Positions 21,491 through 36,000 of a DNA stretch of 64,000 bases are shown in pieces. The notes beneath the pieces were generated by a model. It searched no databases and was not told the DNA's origin. It saw only the letters and a list, made by a program, of their open reading frames with translations. A program made the translations under genes and the position numbers. Every line of letters starts with the position of its first letter. Positions within the stretch are counted from its first letter, which is position 1. The stretch comes from Isoetes taiwanensis (lineage: Eukaryota; Streptophyta; Lycopodiopsida; Isoetales; Isoetaceae), in contig JAJEKV010000033.1 in the NCBI GenBank assembly GCA_021234155.1, forward strand, positions 6,500,635-6,564,634, read 5' to 3'.

Positions 21491-22543
21491 CGAGGAGCCC
21501 CTTTCCAAGGCTCGCCCCCGCTAGACATTTGGAGTCACAAAATCGACAAGGGCATCATAGAAAGATTTTGGGAACATCTTGTCCGAGAAAGGCCTAAAGT
21601 AATTGAAACATCAATTGAATCCCATTTCGGGCTAGTATCCGGCAAAGGGATAGAATCAGCAGTCTGTGCAGATGAGCAGGCCATAGAGGCCATCGAACCA
21701 GATGGAAGATTTGCATGCCCAGCCCTTGCCCTCCTGGCCTCCCTTCTTAAAGACATCTCAAGCAACAGAATCGAAAGAGGTAAAACACACAGACCAGGCG
21801 CTAACTCACCTGCAGGAAGACGAAATCGAAACTGTAAGCCCTCGCAGGAAGATAAGCCAACATGCCGATCCCTTTCCCCGCCCATCCTCCCGATTTAGCA
21901 AGCAGCGCCAAGTGCTGGAGCGCCCGGGAAGGACGCGCCTCCCCCCGACCTAGGGAAAAAAAAATGGATCTGTATGCGTTCGCAACCCCTGTCTTTCTCT
22001 GGTATTCATACGGTTTGGTATACGAATACCACCTATTAACCTTAATAAATCATATGTTACAAAAATACCAAATTTGATTGTTGCAAGATTATCAGCATAT
22101 ATAATATTCACCCCAGTTCAAATTATCGAATGTTACCCTAGCTGTAGTTAGAGCATTATTGACTCGTTGGCTACTTGCATTATAGGTGCTTGTGATAGTG
22201 TTTGAAAAATAGAACTTTCGGGTTAGATAGCTTTGCCCAGTTGTTGTGGTCAGGCGTTATTTGGTCCTACCTTGGCTTAAATCTATTCAATTTGAATAGC
22301 CACAAAGGGGAGTTGTTTATCGCTATGGAATTCGATTGTCCAAGTACTAGATAACTCCAAAATTATTACCCTAAGCTAGAGTGAGACAGTGGTTCTCTAG
22401 TAGTTGAGCATATATTGGACATAGGTTGGGCAAAAATGTTGGAAATATTTGGAGCCAGACATTAAACAAACTACTTTATATGTTAGCGGACCTTGATTAT
22501 GCATGTTTATAGATAAATATATATTCTCCATTAGGCATCTGGA

Positions 22544-22840
22544 TTACTTTGATATTATCCAAATTCCGTAATCCAAATTCTGCACATTCTCCATCAGCCT
22601 CTTCTTCAATGTGCAAACTCTCTTTTTATGTTTATTAGCTTCAGCATTTGCAATTAGTGATTCTCTATTAGATTGGTTTACAACGAACTCCATCAACTTC
22701 ATACCTTCTTCCAATTGCAAGATCCTATTCTTGAGCTGGGATTTTAATTCAGATGCAGCATGGTCCTTTACTTCAGCTTGCTTGACCAAAGGATCAATCA
22801 TTTACTCAGATTCATACACTCTTCTTGCTTCTACTGCAAG
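22544..22840 (-). pseudogene. coiled-coil coding fragment, unidentified
   Basis: On the minus strand an acceptor (TTGCTTGCAG) precedes EARRVYESE, a stop, and then an 85-codon open frame (MIDPLVKQAEVKDHAASELK to MENVQNLDYG). The heptad-like spacing of Leu/Ile/Met and high Glu/Lys content indicate a coiled coil, as in kinesin stalks or similar scaffold proteins. No motor or other domain is nearby, so I cannot name it. The in-frame stop and isolation suggest a relic exon. Confidence 0.3.
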
Positions 22841-23759
22841 CAAAATGCCAAATTATTCATGTGAAATATCGTTTGCATATTGTACTGGACCATACTCTCA
22901 CAATAGCCAAGAAGCCCTACTTTTCCTTCACAAACAAATTTCACGGCCTTGGCAATAGAAGTGAACTTAGGATGCTTGCCGGTCCATGGATTTCTTGGGT
23001 ATATCTCACCCTTTGCCCATAAATTAGCATGTCTAGCTCCACGTTTTCTTAAATCGTCTTCATCTTTTTCTTGCAGCCCTTACTCTCAATTGTGCAAATT
23101 CTTCTGATGGGAGCCTAATTCTGAGCTGTGCCATCAATCAAAAATTTTGCTCTGGAATTCCATTCTATATTTATATGCATTCTTCATTGAGAGGCAAAGG
23201 ATTTTGAATTCAAATTCAAATTTACAAGTGCTAATCCAAAATTTCAAATATAAACAGGTAGCAATCTTAGGATCATATGCCTTGATACAAAAACCTACCT
23301 CGTAATCTGGCGTAAGAGTGTCGAGGTATCGCTGTCTCTTTGGGGCAGTTCTCCTTCCTCCTCACTTGCTTTGTAACATTACCATTCTTTTAATATATTG
23401 ATGACATAGTTCTTCAAAAAAAAAAATTAAGCTATATAATTATAAGTGTCATAATAAAGCCTGAAACAACCCATATAACTTCTTCAATGCCGAAGCCTTG
23501 TCCATTGTACTGGATCATTGAGCGGACACTAAATAGATACAATGATTCTTATTTCACATTTGCAATAAATTGTTTAATGCAGCAAACTAAAATCAGATAA
23601 CATAATTTCCCTGGTTACAATTGTGCGGGTTTCACATTCAGCCTAATAAATAAATCTGAAAATATAATGAACCATGTTTGAATACACTATTAAGTACAAT
23701 TTCATTATTTTTGGACAATACCTAAATTTGGATCTTTTTTTGGGAATCTTGCTTCAACG

Positions 23760-24300
23760 ACAATTTTTATACACTAACAGACATCCCCAGCGAGTGTTGC
23801 ATATGCTTCAGCAACAATGACTGGAATCTTGACAGTGTTGGGTAGCTTCTTCTTATTGAAAGGAGCCCAAGCATAGTCGACAGTCTCTATCTCAATGCGG
23901 TCACTAGCAGTCGATGGCCTCCATCTCCCATGTCAGACGTAGCCTCCATCTCCCACGTCAGACGTGGCCTCCATCTCCAATGTCGGACACAAGACATCAT
24001 TAGGGCGCGCCATTATAAACATGCCCTTCTTAAAATCGTTGAATGAATTGAATTCTAGTATAGGTTTATCCTTCCACGGACCAATGTTCCTTACGGTGAT
24101 GGATTGATGCTTTATGGTACATGACAGACCATTTTCAAAATCCTAAACTAGATGCCCAATGTGCCCGGTCATCCTCTCATCATCATCAGAGATAAGAACA
24201 TGTTTATTGAAGGATATAAAAGATATGTAATCACATACCTATTTCTGTTTTGTAAAAATGATTCGTCGATTTAGCAGTTGATCCACTGTGAGGGACTTTC
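23760..24300 (-). pseudogene. unidentified coding remnant
   Basis: Minus-strand frames read as plausible protein in two blocks: SCTIKHQSITVRNIGPWKD continuing to FNSFNDFKKGMFIMARPNDV, and after a stop DRIEIETVDYAWAPFNKK followed by PVIVAEAYATLAGDV. Codon composition looks protein-like but I do not recognise the family. A 25-bp triplicate at 23,917-23,990 falls between the blocks and carries the stop, so the break may be due to repeat expansion. Confidence 0.3.
23917..23990. repeat. 25-bp tandem repeat, 3 copies
   Basis: GCCTCCATCTCCCATGTCAG and variants start at 23,917, 23,942 and 23,967, each followed by ACGT- or GGAC-type spacer bases. Confidence 0.9.
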
Positions 24301-24571
24301 GGTGGTCTATTTTCTTCCCTTTCGATCCCAAGAAAAGGATTAAATGAAGAACGCTAGACACACGAGCAAACAAATAATTTTTATTTTATTTTTTACCACG
24401 TAGATGCAAAGATAACACCTCGAGGTTTTATAGATATATTTTTTGGGTGGAGGATTCTATAAATCTTCTTATTATGAAAGCAAAGTGATAATGTGGAAAA
24501 AGTAAGATAATAAAAGAAATGACATGGAACTCTCCTTAGGAAGACAGTTGGAGACCTCATTTTTTATCTAA

Positions 24572-25090
24572 TGAAGGCTGCAATTGAGAAAGAGTATCCT
24601 AACACTATATCATGTCAAAAGAATTAGTGGGCTCATCTATGTAGGGTAAAAGCATGTTAGGGCGTACCACTTTTGGAACCTGCAAAAGTACATACACTAG
24701 GTACTTTAGAACTGGGTACTTTCTCATTTTTCTTTTCATTAAAACTAATACAAAATTCCAAAATAAAAGTCAAGGACGTGTTAATATTCAAAGTTAAGAT
24801 AAAGATAATGCTATCGGAGACCAATACATGTATAAAAAGTTCTAAAACATACCTTATATTGAGATATTATATAGGTACCCAGTACCCAGTCCTGGCTACC
24901 TTTTTAGGTACCTTTTTGGTCACTACATAATACTTTTTAAGGGACACCCTAACATGCTTTTACCCTGTAGAAACTAAGTCGTGATGTTGTCACTTATTTT
25001 GAGCATGCCCGTCGCAAGACTATAACTGCCATGGATGTAGTTTACTCTTTCAAGAAACAGTGCAGGGCTCTTTATGAATTTGAAGGTTAA
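24572..25090 (+). pseudogene. histone H4 pseudogene, interrupted by a MITE
   Basis: Before the MITE the frame reads HVKRISGLIYV (24,611-24,643), preceded by a decayed KAAIEKE (about 24,572). After it, VETK and then, with a +1 shift, [20 protein letters not shown] and [16 protein letters not shown] with a stop at 25,088-25,090. This is the C-terminal two-thirds of histone H4, a core nucleosome protein normally nearly invariant in plants. Here about 11 residues of the central helix (between ETK and RD) are missing, a frameshift is present, and many conserved residues have changed. No poly(A) tail is evident, so its origin (gene copy or retrocopy) is open. It serves as an empty-site ruler for the MITE at 24,644-24,965. 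Confidence 0.85.
24644..24965. mobile_element. MITE with 4-bp target duplication, copy A (322 bp)
   Basis: Terminal inverted repeats GGGTAAAAGCATGTTAGGG at both ends, 19 bp perfect. Flanked by TGTA at 24,640-24,643 and TGTA at 24,966-24,969. Deleting the element and one TGTA restores the histone H4 relic (LIY-V-ET), which proves the boundaries. The interior has GGTACTT/AAGTACC and CAGTACCCAGT motifs and no coding capacity. A second copy, 321 bp, lies inverted at 56,278-56,598. Confidence 0.9.
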
Positions 25091-25269
25091 GTAAAGACGC
25101 AAGATGGTGGGTTTGGTAAGAAATTGATTCTGGGACTGCACCACCTACTTTCAACATAACGGCCGCTACATTTCCTTTTTCTCTTTGATGGCCGATCTGC
25201 CTTCAGTTATGCCTGACGGACTATAGCAAAAGAGAAAGTGCTTGATCTACTATTCCCATCCTTGGTTCC

Positions 25270-28200
25270 TAAGCAATACAAATAAGTGTCTTCACTGCAT
25301 TAGCATGTAACTCAGCATGAAAGATTGGGACATACACATTATGATTATTGCAGAAAGAGAAAGGGATGAACACTTTGTTTGTGAAGGCTGCATGTTGGGA
25401 AAACATACAAGGTTGAGTTTTTCTAAATCTAATAAGAGAGCAAAAGGAATTTTGGACTTAATACATACAGATTTATGTGGCCCTATTAATGTAACTAGTA
25501 TGACTGGAAAAAGGTACTTCATTACCTTTATAGATGATTTCTCTAGGAAAACTACTTCTTATTTGCTAAGACACAAAGATCAAGCATCTAATGCATATAA
25601 AATATGCAGAAGGTTGAAAGACAAACAGGAAGGAAGATCAAATGCATTAGGTCTGACAAGGGAGGAGAATTCTTATCAGGGGAATTCAAATAATATTGCA
25701 GGGATCGAGGTATCAAAAGGCAAATGACATGCAGATTCACACCTCAACAAAATGGAGTAGCAGAAAGGAAAAACATGACTATTCTTGATGCAGTACGGTC
25801 TATGCTTAAACAATTAGGTGTCCCAAATTATCTTTGGGACTATTCTATTCTATTCTATTCTATTCAAAATAAACTTCCTTTTGCAAGTATTAAGGGCAAA
25901 ACCCCTAAAGAAATGTGGAATGGTCACATACCAAATTATAATATGTTTAAAACATTTGGATGTTTAGGATATGTTCATGTACCAAAAGAAATCAGGAAAA
26001 AACTTGATGATAGGGCTATTAAATGCTATCTAGTAAGGTATGATGAACATACCAAAGGATATAGAATGTTTCACTTGGAAAGAAGGCAAATAATCATAAG
26101 CAGAGATGTCACTTTCAATGAATCTATAGTATATAGGGACAGGAACAAAGAACAATAGTTGAACTCCGTGACAAGAGATGTTACAAATGGAAATAAGTTA
26201 AAATTGAATAATTATGATGATTATGATGATAAAAGTGCAGAAAAACAAACCTGCAGCTCTGAATTTGAAGGGCAATCAGATGTAAATCCTGAAGTGGAAA
26301 ATGGGGAACCTTTGGAACATAAGGAAGACTCTCTGATGTTATGGGGAGAGAACCAGCAATCACAGAAAATAAAGAAAGGAGGAGACGAAAAACTAAAGTT
26401 GAAAAACTGAAAGAAGGAATGGAAATAGATCATGAGATATATGGTAGAATTGACAGTGGAAATAGCGAAAGACTGAACACTGATGAGCTAGACATACACC
26501 AAATTATGGCACTCATTGAACCAGGATTACCAAGCAATTTTGTTGAGGCTGCTACTTCAGAAAATTCAGACAGCTGGATGGCAGCTATGAGAGAGAAAAT
26601 GTCAGCATTTGAAAGCACACAAACCTATGATATTGTTAAGAAGCCAGAAGGCAAGAATGTTATTGGAAGCAAGTGGATATATAAAGTAAAAACAGGGATA
26701 AATGGGGAACCAAAATTCAAGGCTAGATTAGTGGCTCAAGGGTTCACAAAAAAGAGAGATATGGACTATGAGGAAACCTTCTCCCCAGTAGTGAAACTAA
26801 CAAGCATCAAGATTTTACTTGCATTTGCCAATGCACACAACCTGGAAATACATCACATGGACGTGAGTACGACATTCCTAAATGCAGAAATAAATGAGGA
26901 AGTTTACAGAGACAAGCTCCAGGGTTTGAAGTTAAAGGAGTAGGTCTGGTCTGGAAGCTCAAGCGTGCAGTATATGGGCTCAAACAATCTCCTAGGATGT
27001 GGTATAGTTGCATTGATGAATATCTGCAAAAACAAGAGTTCATAAAGTTCCTAAATGATGGAAATATGTATATTCTTAACAATGGAGATCAATTTTGCAT
27101 TCTTGCTCTATATGTTGATGATAACATCTTGGTGCCAAGCAATTCAGAAATTCTGGAATATTGTAAAAATGTCTTAACCAGCAAGTACAAGATGACTGAT
27201 CTAAGAGAGCTCAAGAAGTTTCTAGGAATGGAGATTAGCAGAGATAGATCCAAAAATGTGTTACATATTACTCAAACAAATAATATTGAAGGTATGTTGA
27301 AGAGATTTCACATGCAAGGCTGAAATATATCCAGAACCCCTATAGTACAAGGACTGAAACTATCAAATGATATGAGTCCTAAGAATGAAGCAGAAATGAT
27401 GAGAATGACTGATGTCCCTTGTAGAGAATTAATAAGATGCTTATTGTTTATTTCAAACTGTACCAGGCCAGATATTGCATTCACTACCAGCTTGCTTAGT
27501 GGATTCTGTAACAATCCTGGTTATCAACATTGGATGATAGCAAAGAGAGTGCTGAGATACTTGAAGCACACAAAGGGGCATGGCCTTACTTTCAATAGCA
27601 AAGACTTAACACTGACTGGATATGCTGATGCAGACTGGGGAGTGATGTTGATACAAGAAAATCCACATCTAGCTTTTGTTTGATACTACGAGGGGCTGCA
27701 ATTGCATGGAAAAGCAAGAAACAATCGAGTGTGGCCATGTCTACTGCTAAGGCTGTGTACAACTCAACAACACTTGCAGCAAAAGAAATTGTTTGGGTAA
27801 GACGTTTACTTGATGAGTTTAAAATTTTTCAAACATCTCCTACTATGTTGTTGATAGCTTAAGTTGTATAGCCATTACAAGGAATCTCGTGCTACATCAG
27901 AGGACTAAATATATAGAATTGCATGTGCACTACATAAGAGAAATGGTAAACAAAGGAGTTGTAACAGTGAGATATATTCCCACACATGATCAGATTGCAG
28001 ATGTGTTGACTAAAGGTCTACTTGAATGTAAGTTTCAGAAATTTAAGCATATGTTGGGAATATCAGGAGTTGACTGTATAGCAGAGATCAACACAAATCC
28101 ATGTAGTAAGGAGGTAAAATTTGTAGAAGAGTAGATAGTTGAAATGATGAAACAGATATTTTTAAGTTCAGATGAACATGTGGTATTACATGAAAGGGCA

Positions 28201-28717
28201 TTCATCATGCTAATCATAAGCCCACACAATGTTGACAGTTACAGTTTATATCTAAAGAACAAAAATGCAATGTTACACGTTCTCATGGGGGTTTTTGAAA
28301 TGGTGAAAATTATTTCATATGTTAATGGTTGCAATATGGGTTGAAATATACAAAGGTTATACATAGGATATGATAATCGGTCGAATGTTCTTGAGCCAAC
28401 AATATCTGAATATTCGTGGCAAGTCTATGGAATAGTGGAATGGAGATTCACGCGCCCCAAAGCTGCCGGATCTGGCCCTACAAAATCAACAAGAAGATGA
28501 GGTGTTTCACAATTGTATATTTTGACTGTAGGCTTGAGCTATCGAAGCATTACTATACAAGTCTAATGTGTATGAATCACTATCGATTAAACAATGGTCT
28601 TGGTTTAATGGTTTTGATGTATTTCATTATGCATTATTGAAATACAATGATAAAGACTTGGTGTATAGATAGATAATCTATAACTTTTAAGATTAGATTT
28701 GAATATAACATCTTTCA
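25270..28717 (+). mobile_element. Ty1/Copia retrotransposon, 3' half (integrase to LTR)
   Basis: The frame enters in the pre-integrase zinc-finger region (HERLGHTHYDY, CEGCMLGKHTRLSF), then the integrase core (LIHTDLCGPI, FITFIDDFSR, and FTPQQNGVAERKN with the last acidic residue), a linker, reverse transcriptase (FSPVVKLTSIKILLAFANAH, HHMDVSTTFLNAEINEEVY, LYVDDNILVP) and RNase H (YADADWG, ARG-to-end block TKYIELHVHYIREMVNKG, DVLTKGLLE at 28,030). This is the polyprotein that inserts and copies the element. Frameshifts at about 25,700 and stops near 26,158, 26,943, 27,323 and 27,683 inactivate it. A (TTCTA)n run inside integrase (25,843-25,865) has expanded the coding frame. gag, protease and the 5' LTR are absent here; they match the inverted half at 60,690-62,790. 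Confidence 0.92.
28230..28717 (+). repeat. Copia 3' LTR (uninterrupted)
   Basis: Starts TGTTGA and ends CTTTCA. About 490 bp. It aligns along its length with the LTR at 62,175-62,790 (for example GGCTTGAGCTATCGAAGCAT and TTAAACAATGGTCTTGGT). Unlike that copy it runs directly from GTGTATG to AATCACT, so it shows the empty site of the plastid-DNA insertion. The flank immediately outside is GAATT (28,718-28,722). Confidence 0.85.
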
Positions 28718-28722
28718 GAATT

Positions 28723-29893
28723 TGTATCCCGACTTCATACATTGTCTTATAAGGCTATCATAAACATTTAGTTCTCATTGATACTGAGTGAACTCTTGAA
28801 ATATAGAGGCGAATGCGGAATGTTCTCATTGCATAATTTATACTCCCAATGTGACCAATGAATGATAATATTTATCTTATAAATTGGCATCCTTGGTGCT
28901 TAGACGATAATAGTCGAGGACACGTATGGGTAATCATTTATTAGATGTTCACACAAAGAAGTTAATGCTTTAATATGATGCTTAGCGCTGGTTTATTTGT
29001 GAGATGCTATCTTTTTAGAGCATCTCTGAGATGCCATTGTGCAAAATATGGAGCAAACGAAGCTTTACTATATCAAGGTAACTCTGTGACATAGCTCTGG
29101 CAATCAAGGTTTGGTAAATTTTTTGGGAAAGGATGCATGACCTAGCCTGCTTCTACAATAGTACAGAGACATTTGTAATGGCGGTTGCATTTCCAGCAAT
29201 CTCAGAATCTTATGGTGTCCCCAACACTTACTATTTAGAATCATGTTCAGAGCTTATATCTTTAGCAAAAGTTTACATATTGAAGATAATAGAATCAATC
29301 AATCAATCAATCAATATTGTTAATTTGGGATTTTCAGGTTTGGCCAAAGACTTTTTTGGAATTTTTTTAGCCCGATTTCCTAAGATTTTAGGGAGTTTCG
29401 ACGTCGGAAAAAAATCAGACTATCCAAAAATTGCAGAAACTTAATTTCCAACATTTCGTGTTTTGGGATTTGATGGCTTTGCATTATCCGTCCCAGTTTT
29501 TATATATTTTTATCTTGGCTTATCCTCTGCATGCTTGCTAGGGTTGCTCAGAATATGCAGTTATGGATCGGGCTCAGGGTTCGTGTGTGTGGAGGGTTTT
29601 TTCAGGCGCTACAGCCAAGCTTGGTTCGGGAAACTTTTTACAAGTCCAGGGAAAATTTCCTGGACTTGCGAACATAACCCGGTTATAGCCCTTTCCAGCC
29701 TACAATTTCCTACGAAAAACAAAACATACATGCAATTTTCCTAAAAATTAAAAATGAACCGGATATATACAATTTTTCTAAGAAGTAAAAATCAACCGGA
29801 TACAGAAGTCAGAAAATCGCATACATAAGGCATATAAATGCGCAGCAGTCAAAGTTAAAATATCTCTAACCACTACAACATTCAAAATTCAGC
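28723..29893. other. no gene; hairpin at 29,641-29,668
   Basis: AT-rich spacer. CAAGTCCAGG and CCTGGACTTG flank an 8-base loop at 29,641-29,668. An (AATC)5 run lies near 29,294-29,315. Frames at 29,133-29,744 are not recognisable. Confidence 0.5.
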
Positions 29894-30862
29894 TTATTCC
29901 ATAATCATATCCTCTTCTTCTTCTTCATCTACCACATTTTCACGTGACATTTTAGATCTCGGATTGGTTGAAAAAATATGCCTATACTTAGCACCAGATT
30001 TCCAAAACTTGTAAGCTTCTCCAAAATCAAACTCATCAATTGCTTCCATAGGGGGGCCTTCAATTGCAACCCTCATGAGAGAATCGACTCCATTTGTTGA
30101 AAGCCTATTGCGATATTTATCTTTAATATGGTTCAATTGGCTGAATCCCCTCTCACAAATTGTCGTACTTGAGCATTGAACCATACCCACGGTCGCAAGC
30201 TTCACCATTTCAGCATATTTATCCTCTCTCAACATTTTATAAGAGAGAATAATTGTCCAAGTGTCTACAAAATTCTTTCCTCGCCACTCCGTACATGCTT
30301 GCAACTTAAACTTTCTAAACTCTGGCAGAAATTTATCTCGATCAATAAGACTATTAAATGTAACTCCTCCAACCACTCAAACTTCTCCATAAAATTTCAG
30401 CAACTCATTAGCATCGTGTTGTCCAAATTCTTTCATTTTCTTTGTTTCCATTGGCACATGCGCAGGTGAAAATATCTTGAAGCATGACAGAATTTCATGG
30501 TCCTTAAACCTCTCATCCAAAGCAACCAAAACAGCTTGAGTAAAATTATTTTGAAATTCAAGAGCCTCTGTTAAATCATCACCATCAACATTCCTTTTCA
30601 TTGGAACTGCCCGATACATATCTCCCTTTACAGCCCCTCTAAGTGAAGCGAGATATCCTTTTGGACTGCCAAAATCAGGAATTATGGGATATCCTTTGCT
30701 ATCACCATTTAGATCCAATACCTCGTTCAAGAACTCCATCTCAATATGATGCTTTGTCTGACTCACAAGGCTGCCTATAGAAGTGACATCCACCCAATCT
30801 TTTTGGAAATCGCAACTCAAAGTGGTCAAATGCAACAGAATATCAGCTAGGAGGAAGTGCAT
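29894..30862 (-). pseudogene. hAT-family transposase, C-terminal part with one stop
   Basis: Two consecutive frames (30,862-30,377 and 30,376-29,894) are separated only by one TGA (FYGEV-stop-VVGGVTFNSL) and together give about 320 residues. The second contains CSSTTICERGFSQLNHIKDK and NRLSTNGVDSLMRVAIEGPP, the hAT dimerisation domain (ER-FS...K...R-RL....L..L). The first (SQTKHHIEMEFLNEVLDLNG, FKDHEILSCFKIFSP) resembles the RNase H-fold region of zinc-finger-862-like hAT proteins. hAT transposases cut and paste elements with 8-bp duplications. An acidic tail (EEEEEDMIME) ends the protein. No terminal repeats were identified around it. It could be a transposon or a once-domesticated copy; the stop and lack of N-terminus favour a relic. 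Confidence 0.75.
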
Positions 30863-32889
<2,027 letters not shown>

Positions 32890-33075
32890 TCATGACAGGT
32901 TCTCATGCTCAACATTAAGCTCTTGAGTATGGCCTGCCATGACATCTACAGTATTTGGACTGTTTGCCCTACTTGGTTCAGCAGTAGGAGCTTCCACTTC
33001 CCTTGCGAATCCAGCCATTTGCAGAATTGATTTCTGGCCCTTTGTTTTACCATCCTTTTTCGTTGGAGGAGCCAT
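32890..33075 (-). CDS. small basic N-terminal-like frame, possibly a hAT N-terminus
   Basis: Minus-strand frame MAPPTKKDGKTKGQKSILQM followed by AGFAREVEAPTAEPSRANSP and a stop at 32,890. A Lys-rich start with SILQMAGF resembles the short leader before the zinc finger in some plant hAT transposases, and the hAT C-terminal part lies downstream on the same strand at 30.9-29.9 kb. The middle of such a protein is not visible in between. Link is inference; it may be unrelated. Confidence 0.25.
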   Translation of the reverse strand: MAPPTKKDGKTKGQKSILQMAGFAREVEAPTAEPSRANSPNTVDVMAGHTQELNVEHENLS

Positions 33076-36000
33076 TGACAACTTCGCAAATTCCTAATAT
33101 AAGAGCAGCATTTAATTAAGACACTCAAGTGCAAAACATTTCTAGAAAATCAAATAAAAATGCAACAAGGCTCATGTATTACAGATTTAAAAAACAACAA
33201 GAAGCACAATAGAAAGGGAAAAAGCACAACAACATATATAAAGTTGGTACCTGCTTTCCTGCACTTAAGGAACAAACTCGAAATGCCTCCAATATCGCCC
33301 AAAGAATCACTAAAAGCTTGCTAAGATGATGCTGTGACAACCAAGACAATTTTAATGACTACGAATTTTGAAACTCATCTCCATGTACATTCTATTACAA
33401 ATCAGAAGCTCAATAAGCAAGAAAATGCAATGTAGATGCAAAGAAATTTACATGATCTTGCTGGTTTTGTTGTATAAGCGCCTCCCTTATACCATAGAAT
33501 AGACTAGCCCAGTGGACGCTTGAGAAATTCGAAGAAATGGACGCTTGCTTCTTGTGTGTATAGTTGCTGAACTCTTTCAAGCACACCAGCATTCAGTAAA
33601 AGCATTAACTAGCTTACTCTATTCTATTCTATTCTGCAAAATGCATTGCAAACTAAGGTAAGGCTTTTAGTAAATGCTGGTGTTCTAAGATTCGACCTTC
33701 TCCAATATATCTTCCAAAAAATCTTTTAAGACTGGGTGTTGCTGCTGCTTGCCAGAGGGAGGAGAGGAACAACGCCTCCTCCATTTGCTGCTATATCGCA
33801 TTTGCATAGGGAGCCGAGAGCTATTCTCATGCTGCTATTTCGCTGCTTGCTTCTTCGAACCTGCAAGGCGCCGCCGTTTCATCGTCTCTGTTGTGCAGCT
33901 GTTGCCTGTTCGACCTAACCTAAGAGTAAACGTAACAGAGAAAACCTAAACCTAAAAAGGAAAGTGCCGAAAAAAATAAATGCAATAGGGTGCTCGTGGA
34001 GAATCCGTGAAAAAAATAAGAGGCAGCTTTTTTTACGTCAAATAAAATTCAAACCCACCAATTTCCTAAAAAGCTAAAAAATTAAACGGGTCCACATCCG
34101 TCAACTTTGTTAACAACCTGTCAATTTTTAATTTCAAACGGTCACATGTCCGATAGGACGCTGCCTTGTGGCGTGACGTTAAAATCTCTTCTTCTTCTTC
34201 TTCTTTAACCCCGGTATTTCCCGAACCAAGCAGCCAAGGACCGCCACGTCAAGTTCCAAGTGCAGAAGTAAAAAGGAGAGATGATGTTGTTCAACGGCGG
34301 GAGCTTCATATCGATAGACATCAGGACGGTGATGGCGCCACTGTAGAATCAACTGCTTGAATGACTAAGTGAGCAGGAATATTAGAGAGGAAATCGACGG
34401 GACGATCATTTCTTCAAGATAAGTGATATTACATGGGGTTTTAGATGATCTAATGATTGAGAATGTTGAACGGGGTTGCTCCTCTTGGCTTCTGTATCTG
34501 ATATAGTCACAAGTGGTCACCATAGCCAGCAGAGCAGAGGTATTGATTTATTCAGATGAAGCAACGACAAAGGAAAGGGTAACAACAGGCATTCAGAGCA
34601 AACTATATTCAGAGGACTATTTCCAGAGCAGACTGTAGGTTTTCTATAGCAGAGCATTAACATGCAAGGTAAAAATTGCATTTCAAAAGCTTTTGATTTT
34701 ATCGCCTGGTAGCTTCTAATTTATGCCATCATTTCCTTACAAATACTTCTAATCTACATTTCTATGCAAATGCTTTTTCGTTTCGTCGAAATTCTTGCTG
34801 CAAATTCTGAGTCTGTTTGCAGCTTCTTTTACAGGCCTCATTTCTTTCCAATGATTTAAAGAAGCTCCATCTTGATCTCTTTCTCAATGGTGGAAAGTCT
34901 AGCTATCAATACCATCTCATATTGCTCCGTAATGGCTTTGGCATACTGAAAATCTGCTCTTTTTTTGGTAAGGACTCCATTTGTTTCTTGAGATCTTCAG
35001 GAAAACGTATTTGGTTGTCATTACTTTGGAATAGCATTTCATCTGTTGTTCTCATCGCATCTGCTACTGAAAGCTTTTGATTAGCTTCTGATCAAGGTCT
35101 GAACAGTCAGCAGTCCTGCTATTTTATCACATACGAGAAGTGATCATCATAACCTCCACAATCTTCCAGGTACAAGTTATTTTAGATTTTGGAAGATAGG
35201 ATGTGTATTCTGAATCATCCTGCGTTTTGTTTTCAAATCACATGCTACTATGTATTTGAAAGATTTGCTTATAAATACTGATGGCCCTTTGGTTGTTTTG
35301 CATTTTCATTCTTCACAATCACATCAAGTGGGCTTACAGTATGCATTGCATTGTCATCCGTAACTACTTTCTGAAGCATTTCTTTTCAATAGTATTTCTT
35401 AAAGAAAGCCATTGCAAACATGTTTTTGAGATTGCAGCTAAGTTTTTGAGCATTAAGACTCACCGTCTGCTGTATAACAAGCAGTTTTTGCAGAGGTCGA
35501 ATTTGGTGTTTTAACTCCAATTTGTGTTTGTTTGGATGAAACAGCTTACAATTCAAATTTGCATACTTCTCTTGGAGATTCTAAATGTGATCTTTTCTTT
35601 CCTCTGATTCTACCATTTTTGGCTGTCAATATATTTGATAATGCTTGAAATTTACATAATGGGGCTTTTGATTAGCTGGATTCCTCTTCTAGAAAGTTCT
35701 TAGGACATGGTGCTCTGGACAACTTGCTTTGGTTGGTCGTTATTTATTGCATGTATTTCTAGCCAGGCCTCAAGTCCATTGTCATGGATGCTACCCACTT
35801 CCATTTTTGTTTTCTAAACATGATAGGCTTCCATGAAATATAGGTACAGAGGCTTTCATTTCGCAATGGTATAACTGCTTTGGTGTTGCAGCAGAGCTCC
35901 ATTGCCAATTTCAGAGCACTAGCAGTTGGTAGATCAGGAGACAACATATTAGGTAAATTTCGTTGCCCATCTCATTGTTTTGTTTTTGTTCCTTCCTGCT

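Larger units (their letters stand above)
21491..24571. other. mostly unassigned; contains the two weak coding remnants listed below
   Basis: 21,491-21,960 is relatively GC-rich and may be the 5' part of the Rep-like element. At 22,000-22,024 GGTATTCATAC and GTATACGAATACC can pair as a hairpin. The rest is AT-rich. Confidence 0.4.

Noticed and set aside
21395-21898. 167-codon plus-strand frame
   Set aside because: Antisense to the HUH-like relic, no recognisable domain.
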